Origin: Pseudoglutamicibacter cumminsii
GTDB taxonomy: Bacteria > Actinomycetota > Actinomycetes > Actinomycetales > Micrococcaceae
Reading direction: 5' to 3'
NCBI RefSeq assembly: GCF_016907775.1
Contig: NZ_JAFBCO010000001.1
Span: forward strand, 310,001 to 374,000
Length of the DNA stretch: 64,000 bases
The position numbers and the translations under genes were made by a program. The notes beneath the pieces were generated by a model. That model saw only the letters and a list, made by a program, of their open reading frames with translations. It ran no database searches and was not told where the DNA came from. Below are positions 16,290 to 24,075 of the stretch, piece after piece; positions within the stretch are counted from its first letter, which is position 1, and each line of letters begins with the position of its first letter.

Positions 16290-16640
16290 AGGGTCCTCGC
16301 CTGCGCCTGTCTCCCGTGTCACTGAAGTCCCCCACGGTGGCACCTACTTCTACCATTCCCACACCGGCCTGCAGCTTGATCGCGGCCTCCACGCCCCACT
16401 GATCATCCGTGACCCGCAAGACGCTGAAGACCAGGACGTCGAGTGGGCCATCGTGCTCGACGACTGGGTCGATGGCATTCAAGGCACTCCCGACGATGAG
16501 CTCGACAAGCTCACCGGACCTTCGAAGCTCGCCCGCGCGGAAAGGCCCACCTGCGGTTTATCAACTCCGGCGGTAACACCATCTTCAAGGTGGCCCTCGG
16601 TGGTCACCGCATGACCGTCACCCACCCCGACTGCGATCCC
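16290..16640 (+). pseudogene. Multicopper oxidase fragments
   Basis: From about 16330 one frame reads PHGGTYFYHSHTGLQLDRG and APLIIRDP, the HxH copper-ligand segment of a multicopper oxidase, continuing to VLDDWVDGIQGTPDDEL. After about 16525 it jumps frame to a second oxidase piece, KAHLRFINSGGNTIFKVALG with GGHRMTVTHPDC. The start, the central third and the C-terminal copper sites are missing. Both an internal deletion and a 3' truncation at the join with the mercury module are needed to explain it. Confidence 0.75.
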
Positions 16641-16826
16641 GGCACCGATGAGCCAAGGGTTGCCGAGGAAACCTCCGATACCTGCGAGGGCTCCGCCCGC
16701 GGCGAGGAGAGGCCGGCCGCAGCAGATCAGCAGCGGAAGCGCGCAGCATGCCAACAGGAGCAAGCCCGTCCCAGCACCGACAAGCACGCCCGCGCGATGC
16801 GAGTCGTGGTCCTTATCGCCGCTCAT
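16479..16826 (-). CDS. Small mercury-module membrane protein, 3' end replaced
   Basis: From the ATG at 16826 (GAGAGGA upstream) the protein starts MSGDKDHDSHRAGVLVG, then a hydrophobic Cys-rich stretch (LLLLACCALPLLICCGRPLL), a Gly/Ala segment and a second hydrophobic stretch ending near GIAVGV. It resembles small two-helix proteins found beside merA in actinobacteria, with Cys pairs suited to Hg(II). From about 16640 onward the frame is antisense to the oxidase fragment, so the native C-terminus has been lost and the remaining ~50 residues to 16479 are probably not native. It follows merA by 53 bp. Confidence 0.55.
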   Translation of the reverse strand: MSGDKDHDSHRAGVLVGAGTGLLLLACCALPLLICCGRPLLAAGGALAGIGGFLGNPWLIGAGIAVGVGDGHAVTTEGHLEDGVTAGVDKPQVGLSARASFEGPVSLSSSSSGVP

Positions 16827-16879
16827 CGTCTGTTCCTCTCCCAGCTGAGCGTCCCCCCCCCGATTGTCTGCGTGCGCGT

Positions 16880-18305
16880 TCACGCGCAGCACGACAGGAG
16901 CGACGGATCGGTGGTGAAGGCCTTGGCGGCGATCCGGATGCCCTCGGCCATGGTCAGGTAGGGGGCCCAGGCGTCGGCGACCTCGGCGACCGTCTTGCCG
17001 AGCACGTGGACCCCGGCGGCGGCGAGCTCGCCGGCGTCCTTGGCGACGGCGGTGATGCCGAGAATCTTCCCGGTGTCGGCGTCCACGACGATCTTGACGA
17101 AGCCGCGGGTGTCGCGGTTGACCAGTGCGCGGGGGACGTGGTGCAGCGGCAGGACGCGGCAGTCGCAGCGGATCCCGGCGGCGACGACCTCCTTCTCGGT
17201 CATCCCGACCGCGCCGATCGCCGGGCCGGTGAACGTCACCCTCGGCAGTCGGGCGTAGTCCACGGCTCGGTCGGCGTCGGCGAACGCATTCTCGGCGATG
17301 AGGGTGCCGTGGTGGGCGGCGACGTAGACGAACTCGGGGTGGCCGGTCACGTCGCCCGCGGCCCAGATCCGCGGGTGGGAGGACTGCATCCGGTCGGAGA
17401 CGACCACCTCGCCGAGGTCCCCGGTCTCGACCCCGACCCTGTCGAGGCCGAGCCCGTCGGTGACCGGTCGTCGTCCAAGGGCGACGAGCACCTGGTCGGC
17501 GCGGAACTCCTCCCGCCCCCCCAGCGACGTCCGCGGTGACGACGGCCTGCCCGGTCGCGGCGTCGCGGGACACCCGCGTCGGCAGCGCGCGGCGGACCAC
17601 CCGGATGCCCTCGTCGGCGAACACCTCCTGCAGCGTCCTGGACACCTCCGGCTCCTCCTTCGACGCGAGCCGGGACCGGGCCAGCACGGTGACCTGGGAG
17701 CCGAGCCGGGCGAACAGCTGCGCCTGCTCCAGGGCGACGTAGCCGCCGCCGAGCACGAGCAGGGACTCAGGGAGTTCGGTCAGCTCCATCGCCGTGGTCG
17801 AGGTCAGGTACCCGGTCTCGTCCAGGCCGTCGATCGGCGGGGCCCACGGCCGAGAGCCAGTCGCGACCAGGTAGTGCGCGGCCTCGATCGTCTCGGTGCT
17901 GCCGTCGTCCTCGGCGACCTGGAGGACCGGTGCGTCGGGGGTGCCGGCGAACGCGGCGTCCCCGCGGCGGACGGCCCACCCGTAGGAGTCGGCGACGTCG
18001 GCGTACTTCTCGCCCCGCAGCGACTCCACCAGCGCCTGCTTCCCGGCGATCAGGGCGGGCATGTCCACCGGCCCCGCCGTCGTCTCGATCCCCGGGAACC
18101 GGTCGGCGGCGTCGGCCGCGGAGTGCCATGCGTCGGCCGCGGCGATCAGGGCCTTCGACGGCACGCAGCCGGTGTTCACGCAGGTGCCGCCGAGCGTCCT
18201 GCGCTCGATCATCACCACCGACTTGCCGAGCGTGGTCGCGCGGATCGCGGCGGCGAACGCACCGCCGCCCGATCCGATGATGGCGAGGTCGTACTTCGTG
18301 GGCAT
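16880..18305 (-). pseudogene. merA: Mercuric reductase, single-base frameshift
   Basis: A full-length (about 475 residues) MerA without the N-terminal HMA domain. FAD site GSGGGAFAAAIRA, redox-active pair GGTCVNTGCVPSK, second nucleotide site LGGGYVALEQAQL, ATGSRPW, the C-terminal dimer domain (PRVTFTGPAIGAVGMTE) and the terminal mercury-binding Cys pair SLLSCCA are all present. The frame is broken at a run of seven G (17516-17522 as C on the plus strand); six would restore AGGREEFRADQVLVALGRRP. It would reduce Hg(II) to Hg(0) if repaired. The start at 18305 is divergent from merR. Confidence 0.85.
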
Positions 18306-18347
18306 CGCAGCTCCTGTCAATACTTGGACTTCCGGTCTATCTCAGCC

Positions 18348-18379
18348 ATACTGGACCTTCCAGTGCAGGGGAAGGTCAA
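18348..18379 (-). promoter_or_regulatory. MerR-type promoter/operator for merA
   Basis: On the minus strand: -35 TTGACC (18374-18379), -10 CAGTAT (18348-18353), separated by 20 bp, the over-long spacer typical of MerR-activated promoters. The spacer contains the perfect dyad GACCTTCC-N8-GGAAGGTC (18354-18377). It lies in the merA-merR divergent interval and should fire toward merA when MerR binds Hg(II). Confidence 0.75.
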
Positions 18380-18412
18380 GAGGACTTCTGCCGAAAGAAC
18401 AGGGGGCCTGCG

Positions 18413-18802
18413 ATGCGCATCGGGGAACTCGCCGAGCGGGCGGGAACGACGGCGAAGACGCTGCGGTTCTACGAGGAGCAGGGCCTGCTGCCCCCGGCCG
18501 AGCGCACGCCGTCCGGATACCGCGACTACGCGCCCGAGACGGCCGCCCGGATCGACTTCGTCCACCGCGGCCAGGCCGCGGGCCTCACCCTCGCCCAGAT
18601 CCGCCAGATCCTCGACATCCGCGACGGCGGCGCTGCTCCCTGCGAGCACGTGCGCGACCTCCTCGACGCGCGCCTCGCTGAGATCGAGCAGCAGAGCGCC
18701 CAGCTCACAGCGCTCCGAGACACCATCGCCGAGCTCAGGCACGACGCCGCGCAGCCCGACCCCGACTCGTGCAGCGCGGACCAGGTCTGCCGATACCTGT
18801 AA
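18413..18802 (+). CDS. merR: MerR-family mercury-responsive regulator
   Basis: A 129-residue MerR protein: N-terminal winged helix (MRIGELAERAGTTAKTLRFY, then EEQGLLPP), dimerisation helix and cysteines at 77 (PCEHV), 120 and 126 (SCSADQVC). Three cysteines in this arrangement are the Hg(II)-type sensor pattern of the family. It is divergent from merA, with a dyad operator between. Codon usage is strongly G+C-rich like merA, unlike the chromosomal backbone. Confidence 0.87.
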   Translation: MRIGELAERAGTTAKTLRFYEEQGLLPPAERTPSGYRDYAPETAARIDFVHRGQAAGLTLAQIRQILDIRDGGAAPCEHVRDLLDARLAEIEQQSAQLTALRDTIAELRHDAAQPDPDSCSADQVCRYL

Positions 18803-18839
18803 ACGGCAGAGCCGTTCGCGCCAACGCCACAACCCCGAC

Positions 18840-19353
18840 ATGCGCTATGAAAACCCGCTCCACCTCGGCGGAACAGGCCGCCAAGGACGGGCTCAACCTG
18901 ATGTCCTCCACCCTGGTTTCCGAGACCACCGCCGAGACCCTGGGCGAAATCCAGGCGGATCAGATCAGCCGCTACCGCGCCGCGTGGAAGGAGGCGGGCC
19001 ACGATTGGACGCCGCGCGTGTCGGTGTCCCGCTCTATCTTCCTCATTGTCGACGGCACGGACATGCAGTTGTTCGGCGTGCAGGCCTCCTGCCCCGACCA
19101 GGCGGGCACGCTACCTGACGTCGGCGCCTCCACCTTCGGCCGCACCTACGCCACTGAGCCCGACAAGCTCACTGAGCAGCTCAAAGCCGACGCCGCCGTC
19201 ATGCCCGCTGACACCCTGTTCAACACCATCCCCACCGGGATAGGCGTGGACGTCAACGTGAAGATCTTGGACAACTCCGCCACCCACCTCGCCCCCGCGT
19301 TGGGTTGGCAGCCGTACCACAAAAGCCCAGTTACCGTCTTTCCCATCGACTAA
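18840..19353 (+). pseudogene. Luciferase-like (LLM) flavin monooxygenase remnant
   Basis: ATG CGC at 18840 begins MRYENPLHL, an internal LLM-family motif normally followed by AEEAAALD; the reading then jumps frame to AEQAAKDGLNLMSSTL, ISRYRAAWKEAGHDWTPRVS and ADTLFNTIPTGIGVDVN, ending ALGWQPYHK. This is the C-terminal ~160 residues of a flavin-dependent monooxygenase after an internal deletion and loss of the N-terminus. It fills the seam between the mercury and CmtR modules. Confidence 0.7.
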
Positions 19354-19400
19354 TTTCTGCAGGTCGCAAGCTCTTCGCCCCAACGTCAGTTCAGTGCATG

Positions 19401-19432
19401 TTGAATAGTTCAGGGAATACTGTATAGTTCAG
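19401..19432 (+). promoter_or_regulatory. cmtR promoter with repeat operator, probably leaderless
   Basis: TTGAAT (19401-19406) and TATAGT (19423-19428) with a 16-bp spacer resemble -35 and -10 boxes. The -10 ends only 7 bases before the ATG and no ribosome site is present, so the transcript is probably leaderless. ATAGTTCAG occurs at 19405-19413 and 19424-19432, repeats likely bound by CmtR. Confidence 0.55.
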
Positions 19433-19435
19433 CAC

Positions 19436-19795
19436 ATGCTGACTATTGCTTCACGCCTCGACGTCATGAACCGGCTCGGCCGGGCTATGGCCGATCCGAC
19501 GCGCTCCCGAATCCTGATGACCCTACTCGACGGCCCGAGCTACCCAGCCGTGCTTGCGCGCGACCTGGACCTGACCCGCTCGAACGTCTCGAACCATCTG
19601 ACCTGCTTGCGCGACTGCGGCATCATCGTCGCCGAGCCAGAGGGCCGCAAGACTCGCTACGAAATCGCCGATCCGCACCTCGCGGCAGCGCTCGACGCGC
19701 TGGTGAACGCGACGTTGGCTGTCGACGAAAACGCCTCGTGCATCGACCCTGAGTGCTCGGTGCCCGGCTGCGGCGTGAAAGGAGCGGACGCATGA
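19436..19795 (+). CDS. cmtR: CmtR, ArsR-family Cd/Pb-sensing repressor
   Basis: A 119-residue ArsR/SmtB repressor with the winged-helix segment LDLTRSNVSNHLTCLRDCG. Cysteines fall at 57, 61 and 102, exactly the three metal ligands described for mycobacterial CmtR. A Cys-rich tail (CIDPECSVPGCG) follows. It should repress its own operon and release DNA when Cd(II) or Pb(II) binds. The stop overlaps the ATPase start by four bases (ATGA), so regulator and pump are coupled. Confidence 0.9.
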   Translation: MLTIASRLDVMNRLGRAMADPTRSRILMTLLDGPSYPAVLARDLDLTRSNVSNHLTCLRDCGIIVAEPEGRKTRYEIADPHLAAALDALVNATLAVDENASCIDPECSVPGCGVKGADA

Positions 19796-21684
19796 GCTCG
19801 GCATGTGGATGTGAATACGAAACCGCCACGGAGATTGAAGAGCTCGATCGGCCATGGTGGAAGGACCCCGAGCTGCTGCTACCGATCTTCTCCGGCGTAG
19901 CCCTCGGCATAGGCCTAGCGCTGGACTGGTCCGGGCTGGAGACACCCGCGACGATACTGTTCTGGGTCGGCCTGCTGCTGGGTGCATACACGTTCGCACC
20001 TGGAGCGATCCGGAACCTTGTCACGAAGCGCAAGCTCGGCATTGGTTTGCTGATGACGATCAGCGCGGTTGGCGCGGTAATCCTCGGCTTCGTCGGAGAG
20101 GCCGCGGCGCTAGCGTTCCTATACTCGATCGCCGAGGCACTGGAAGACAAGGCAATGGACCGGGCCCAGGGCGGACTGCGGGCACTGTTGAAGTTGGTAC
20201 CGCAGACCGCGACGGTGCTGCGCGACGGCACGGCGGTCGAGGTCACAGCGAAGGACCTCGTGGTTGGCGAGTTGATGCTCGTGCGCCCCGGGGAGCGGAT
20301 CGCCACGGACGGCATCATTCGGTCTGGACGTTCCAGCCTTGACACCTCAGCGATAACCGGAGAATCCATTCCGGAGGAGGTCGCACCCGGCGACGAGGTG
20401 CCCGCGGGAGCGATCAACTCCGCCGGTTCGCTGGAGGTCGAGACGACCGCAGCTGGAACGGACAATTCACTGACCACACTCGTGGAGCTGGTCGAGCAGG
20501 CGCAGGCGGAAAAGGGCGACCGCGCCCGGATCGCCGACCGGATTGCCCGACCCCTCGTGCCCGGAGTGATGATCCTGGCTGTGCTGGTCGGCGTGATCGG
20601 CTCGCTGCTGGGCGATCCTGAGACGTGGATCACCCGTGCACTGGTGGTCCTGGTCGCCGCGTCGCCGTGCGCGCTGGCAATCTCCGTGCCGCTGACGGTC
20701 GTGGCCGCGATCGGCGCGGCCAGCCAGTTTGGCGTGGTCATCAAGTCCGGCGCGGCGTTCGAGCGGCTCGGCGGCATCCGTCACCTGGCGGTGGACAAGA
20801 CCGGAACCCTCACCCGCAACCAGCCCGAGGTTACCGGCGTGGTCCCGGCAGACGGATTCAATCGGGCGCAGGTGCTTGCTTTCGCCGCGGCAGTTGAGCA
20901 GCAATCAACGCACCCCCTCGCCGCGGCGATCGCGGCGGCGAGGCCCGAAGCGCCCGCCGCCCAGGACATCAGCGAGGAAGCCGGACATGGCATCAGCGGC
21001 ACCGTCGAAGGTCGTCGGGTGCTGGTAGGCAGCCCCCGGTGGATCGGCGCCGGGCCGCTGAAGGCCGATGTTGAGCGCATGGAGTCCGAGGGGCAGACCT
21101 GCGTCCTTGTCACCGTCGATGACGCCCTTGCCGGGGCGATCGGGGTCCGCGACGAGCTGCGTCCCGAGGTGCCCGAGGCCGTGCAGACCCTGCACGCCAA
21201 CGACGTGGAAGTAAGCATGCTCACCGGCGACAACACTCGCACCGCCCGGGCGCTGGCTGAAATCGCCGGAATCGACGACGTGCGCGCCGAGCTGCGCCCG
21301 GAGGACAAGGCGATCATCGTCGCCGAACTCTCATCCAAGACGCCGACGGCGATGATCGGCGACGGCATCAACGACGCGCCGGCACTGGCGGGCGCTACGG
21401 TGGGCATCGCGATGGGAGCGTCCGGCTCCGACGCCGCGATCGAGTCCGCTGACGTCGCCTTCACCGGCCACGACCTCCGGCTGATCCCGCAGGCTCTGCA
21501 GCACGCCCGCCGAGGCAGCAGGATCATCAACCAAAATATCGTGCTGTCTCTGGCCATCATCATCGTGTTGATGCCGCTGGCGATCAGCGGCGTGCTGGGC
21601 CTGGCCGCCGTCGTGCTGGTCCACGAGGTCGCCGAAGTCATCGTGATTTTGAACGGTCTGCGGGCTGCGCGAGCGAAGCGCTGA
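19792..21684 (+). CDS. Heavy-metal P-type ATPase with SPC motif (P1B-4-like)
   Basis: A 630-residue metal pump. It has no full N-terminal HMA domain, only a short CGCEYE segment; then membrane helices, ITGES, the transmembrane metal motif SPC (VAASPCALAIS), DKTGTLT, the HP motif (THPLA), MLTGDN, GDGINDAPAL and a final helix with VLVHEVAEV. SPC instead of CPC places it with P1B-4 pumps, which mainly move Co(II), Ni(II), Zn(II) or Fe(II), although the paired repressor is Cd/Pb-type CmtR. ATG at 19792 has GGAG 8 bases upstream. The substrate is uncertain; the ATPase call is firm. Confidence 0.9.
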   Translation: MSSACGCEYETATEIEELDRPWWKDPELLLPIFSGVALGIGLALDWSGLETPATILFWVGLLLGAYTFAPGAIRNLVTKRKLGIGLLMTISAVGAVILGFVGEAAALAFLYSIAEALEDKAMDRAQGGLRALLKLVPQTATVLRDGTAVEVTAKDLVVGELMLVRPGERIATDGIIRSGRSSLDTSAITGESIPEEVAPGDEVPAGAINSAGSLEVETTAAGTDNSLTTLVELVEQAQAEKGDRARIADRIARPLVPGVMILAVLVGVIGSLLGDPETWITRALVVLVAASPCALAISVPLTVVAAIGAASQFGVVIKSGAAFERLGGIRHLAVDKTGTLTRNQPEVTGVVPADGFNRAQVLAFAAAVEQQSTHPLAAAIAAARPEAPAAQDISEEAGHGISGTVEGRRVLVGSPRWIGAGPLKADVERMESEGQTCVLVTVDDALAGAIGVRDELRPEVPEAVQTLHANDVEVSMLTGDNTRTARALAEIAGIDDVRAELRPEDKAIIVAELSSKTPTAMIGDGINDAPALAGATVGIAMGASGSDAAIESADVAFTGHDLRLIPQALQHARRGSRIINQNIVLSLAIIIVLMPLAISGVLGLAAVVLVHEVAEVIVILNGLRAARAKR

Positions 21685-21762
21685 GCCACACTTTCGCCCA
21701 GCGCGCTGGATCTCCAATGCGGATCTTGGAAGGATCGAGCTACTCAGGGACCAAGCGTCATC

Positions 21763-22803
21763 TCAAAACTTTTGACGCCGAGCTTCATCGACACGGCCCG
21801 CGACTACCTGGGCGGTGTGTTTGGCAAACGGCCCGACACCCATCAGGGTTGCCGAGCCGTCGCCGGTCCAATTGCCGTAGCCGACCAGATGCAGATTCTG
21901 CACCGCGGTTTCGCGGCCACGCATGAGGTGACGGAATGGGCCGAGAGCCGGACGGAAACCAGTGCACCAGATCAGATGGTCGTGGTCGAGCTCGCTCAAA
22001 CTATCGAAGATGGGGGTAGCGGTGAGTTGGCCGGAATCGCGGAGCTCACGTAGATGGGGAAGCGCGACAATATCCCCGAGGTTCGGGCCGGAATCGCCAC
22101 CGAGAATCCGGCGGCGGCTGCGGAGAAAAAGATCGCGGCCATCGACATCATCAGGCATCCAGCGCGGTTGCTCACGTGTGAACCATGTGACCTCCGACGT
22201 CCCGAGGAGGTCTGCGGCGATCTGGGCCCCCGAGTTCGCCCCACCGACCACCGCGACCTTCGCGCCGCGGAATGGTTCGGGACCGGGGTAGGTCGACGAG
22301 TGCCACTGGCGTCCTTGGAAGGTACCGGGATAGTGGGGTACGAAGGGCGCGGACCACGTTCCTGTGGCCGCGATAACGTGTTCCGCTGTGAATTGACCGG
22401 CGCTCGTATCTAGGTAGAACATCCCTTCGTCACGGGACACGCTGTGAACGTGCACTGGGCGCCGAGCCGGGAGGTCATAGCGTTTTTCGTAGCTTTCCAG
22501 ATAGTCGATGACATGACTTGCCGGCGGGTACCCCGGGTACCGCGGCATAGGCCAGCCGGGCAGGTTGGAGAACTCCGCGGCGGAGAAAAGTGTCAGTGAA
22601 GGCCACGTGTGCAACCACGCTCCCCCGGGTTCCTCTTGGTTGTCTAGGATCAAGAAGTCCACTTTGAAGCGCCGCAGATAGTACGACGTGGCTAGGCCGG
22701 ACTGGCCACCACCGACGACGATGGCAGTGTGATGCTCCGTGGTGCTTCTCACCTCATCGGGCAAATGCCCACCCAGTTGTGTATCCGCGACCTCACCCTC
22801 CAC
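21763..22803 (-). CDS. arsO: ArsO-like FAD/NADPH flavin monooxygenase
   Basis: A 346-residue flavin-containing monooxygenase. FAD site VVGGGQSGLATSYYL with LDNQEEPGGAW, then SLTLFSAAEFSNLPGWPMP and YEKRYDLP, the second nucleotide site VVGGANSGAQIA, and VGYGNWTGDGSATLMGVG near the end. This pattern is that of the ArsO group seen in arsenic-resistance operons. No other ars gene is nearby. The GTG at 22803 has AGGA eight bases upstream and lies only 12 bp after the ychF stop codon, so it is probably transcribed with ychF. The arsenic role is inferred from family resemblance. Confidence 0.75.
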   Translation of the reverse strand: MEGEVADTQLGGHLPDEVRSTTEHHTAIVVGGGQSGLATSYYLRRFKVDFLILDNQEEPGGAWLHTWPSLTLFSAAEFSNLPGWPMPRYPGYPPASHVIDYLESYEKRYDLPARRPVHVHSVSRDEGMFYLDTSAGQFTAEHVIAATGTWSAPFVPHYPGTFQGRQWHSSTYPGPEPFRGAKVAVVGGANSGAQIAADLLGTSEVTWFTREQPRWMPDDVDGRDLFLRSRRRILGGDSGPNLGDIVALPHLRELRDSGQLTATPIFDSLSELDHDHLIWCTGFRPALGPFRHLMRGRETAVQNLHLVGYGNWTGDGSATLMGVGPFAKHTAQVVAGRVDEARRQKF

Positions 22804-22813
22804 AACCGTTCCT

Positions 22814-22839
22814 CGCTACACGTTAAACCGGAACTCCAC
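22814..22839. repeat. Right copy of 26-bp ychF-end direct repeat (att-like)
   Basis: Identical to 9681-9706. It comprises the last seven codons and stop of intact ychF plus two downstream bases, and is the junction between backbone and island. The arsO ribosome site starts directly outside it. Confidence 0.85.
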
Positions 22840-23895
22840 GACGTCGCCGTCCTGCATAATGTAGTCCTTGCCTTCAAGACGCACACGGCCCGCGGCCTTC
22901 GCGGCCTGCATCGAGCCCGCCGTGATCAGGTCATCGAACGAAACAACTTCGGCACGGATGAACCCGCGCTGGAAATCCGTGTGAATCACGCCGGCCGCCT
23001 CAGGAGCGGTAGCGCCCTGCTTGATCGTCCACGCACGCGTCTCCTTCGGACCCGCCGTCAAATACGACTGCAAACCAAGCGCCTCGTAGCCAGCCTTCGC
23101 AAGCTGCTCCAGACCAGACTCCTCAATGCCAGCGTCAGCGAGCATCTCTGCCGCATCGTCCTCATCAAGCTCCGCGAGCTCCGCCTCAAACTGAGCGTTC
23201 AAGAACACCGAAACCGCAGGCGCAACCGACTCCGCAAGCGAAGCCTTCAGCTCCTCATCAGCAAGCCCATCGTCATCCAGGTTGAACACGTAAATGAACG
23301 GCTTAGCGGTCAACAGCTGAAGTGGCTTCAGCTCGTCCAGATCCACCTCATCGCGGGCAGAGAACAGCGTGCGGCTATCAGAGAGGATCTTCTCAGCCTG
23401 CTCTACAGCCTCAACATAAGCCTTACTGACCTTCTTGTTCGTCAGCTCCTTCTGCAGCCGCGGCAACGCCTTCTCCACAGACTGCAGGTCCGCCAGGGCA
23501 AGCTCAGTGGTGATGACGTCAATGTCCGATGCCGGATCAACTTCCCCAGCGACGTGGACAACATCGGAATCCTGGAAGCCGCGGGTCACCTGGCAGATCG
23601 CGTCCGCCTCACGAATGTTCGCGAGGAACTGGTTACCGAGCCCCTCCCCCTCGGACGCACCTTTCACGATGCCAGCGATATCAACGAAAGACACGGTTGC
23701 CGGCAGGATCTTCTCCGAACCGAAAATCTCCGCAAGCTGCGGCAGGCGCGAATCCGGGAGCGGCACCACACCCACGTTCGGTTCGATCGTCGCGAACGGA
23801 TAGTTCGCCGCCAAAACATCAGCACGGGTCAAAGCGTTAAACATAGTGGACTTGCCCACATTCGGGAGCCCAACGATTCCAATAGTAAGAGCCAC
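22816..23895 (-). CDS. ychF: Redox-regulated ATPase YchF
   Basis: A 359-residue Obg-family P-loop protein: G1 GLPNVGKST, the switch region with NYPFATIEPNVG, DIAGIVKGASEGEGLGNQFL, then a coiled-coil insertion and the TGS-type C-terminus (AAGRVRLEGKDYIMQDGDVV ending EFRFNV). YchF hydrolyses ATP rather than GTP, binds ribosomes and is highly conserved. The GTG at 23895 gives the standard start before ALTIGIVG; an ATG three codons upstream has no better ribosome site. Its 3' end is the target of the island described above. Confidence 0.95.
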   Translation of the reverse strand: MALTIGIVGLPNVGKSTMFNALTRADVLAANYPFATIEPNVGVVPLPDSRLPQLAEIFGSEKILPATVSFVDIAGIVKGASEGEGLGNQFLANIREADAICQVTRGFQDSDVVHVAGEVDPASDIDVITTELALADLQSVEKALPRLQKELTNKKVSKAYVEAVEQAEKILSDSRTLFSARDEVDLDELKPLQLLTAKPFIYVFNLDDDGLADEELKASLAESVAPAVSVFLNAQFEAELAELDEDDAAEMLADAGIEESGLEQLAKAGYEALGLQSYLTAGPKETRAWTIKQGATAPEAAGVIHTDFQRGFIRAEVVSFDDLITAGSMQAAKAAGRVRLEGKDYIMQDGDVVEFRFNV

Positions 23896-24075
23896 GCCCA
23901 CCATTCTACGTGGCGGCGGGCAGAGGGCGCACACGCGGCATGCAACCGGGCGCCACCCACGTTGCGCCCAAGTTAAAAGCTCATGTCTAGACGGAATACG
24001 CGCGTTCCCTAACCCTCACAGCTGGTTCACGAACCCGTCGAGTTGAACCGATACAGCTTGTTGTGTCCATTGACC

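Larger units (their letters stand above)
9681..22839. mobile_element. Multi-metal resistance island flanked by ychF 3'-end repeats
   Basis: The region is delimited by a 26-bp perfect direct repeat at 9681-9706 and 22814-22839; the right copy is the 3' end of intact ychF. One unit (repeat plus cargo) is 13,133 bp. Cargo covers copper (CopZ, CopB, DUF305, CopRS, CueP), mercury (MerA, MerR, membrane protein), Cd/Pb/Co-type export (CmtR, P1B-4 ATPase) and an ArsO-like flavoprotein, with gene fragments at the seams. No recombinase, transposase or transfer gene is visible, so if site-specific integration made it, the enzyme was supplied in trans or has been lost. Confidence 0.65.

Noticed and set aside
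16479-18305. One 613-residue protein reading through merA into the small membrane protein
   Set aside because: After the G-run at 17516 this frame becomes Arg/Pro-rich nonsense while the true MerA C-terminus continues in another frame; the membrane protein has its own ATG and ribosome site.
9681-22839. Whether the flanking repeats could be chance or only HigA operators
   Set aside because: The palindrome explains about 12 of the 26 matching bases; the other bases encode the YchF C-terminus, so chance or operator function alone cannot account for the identity.
22729-23976. A 415-codon plus-strand frame opposite ychF
   Set aside because: Arg/His/Leu-rich antisense of a universally conserved gene, spanning the island junction; no domain.
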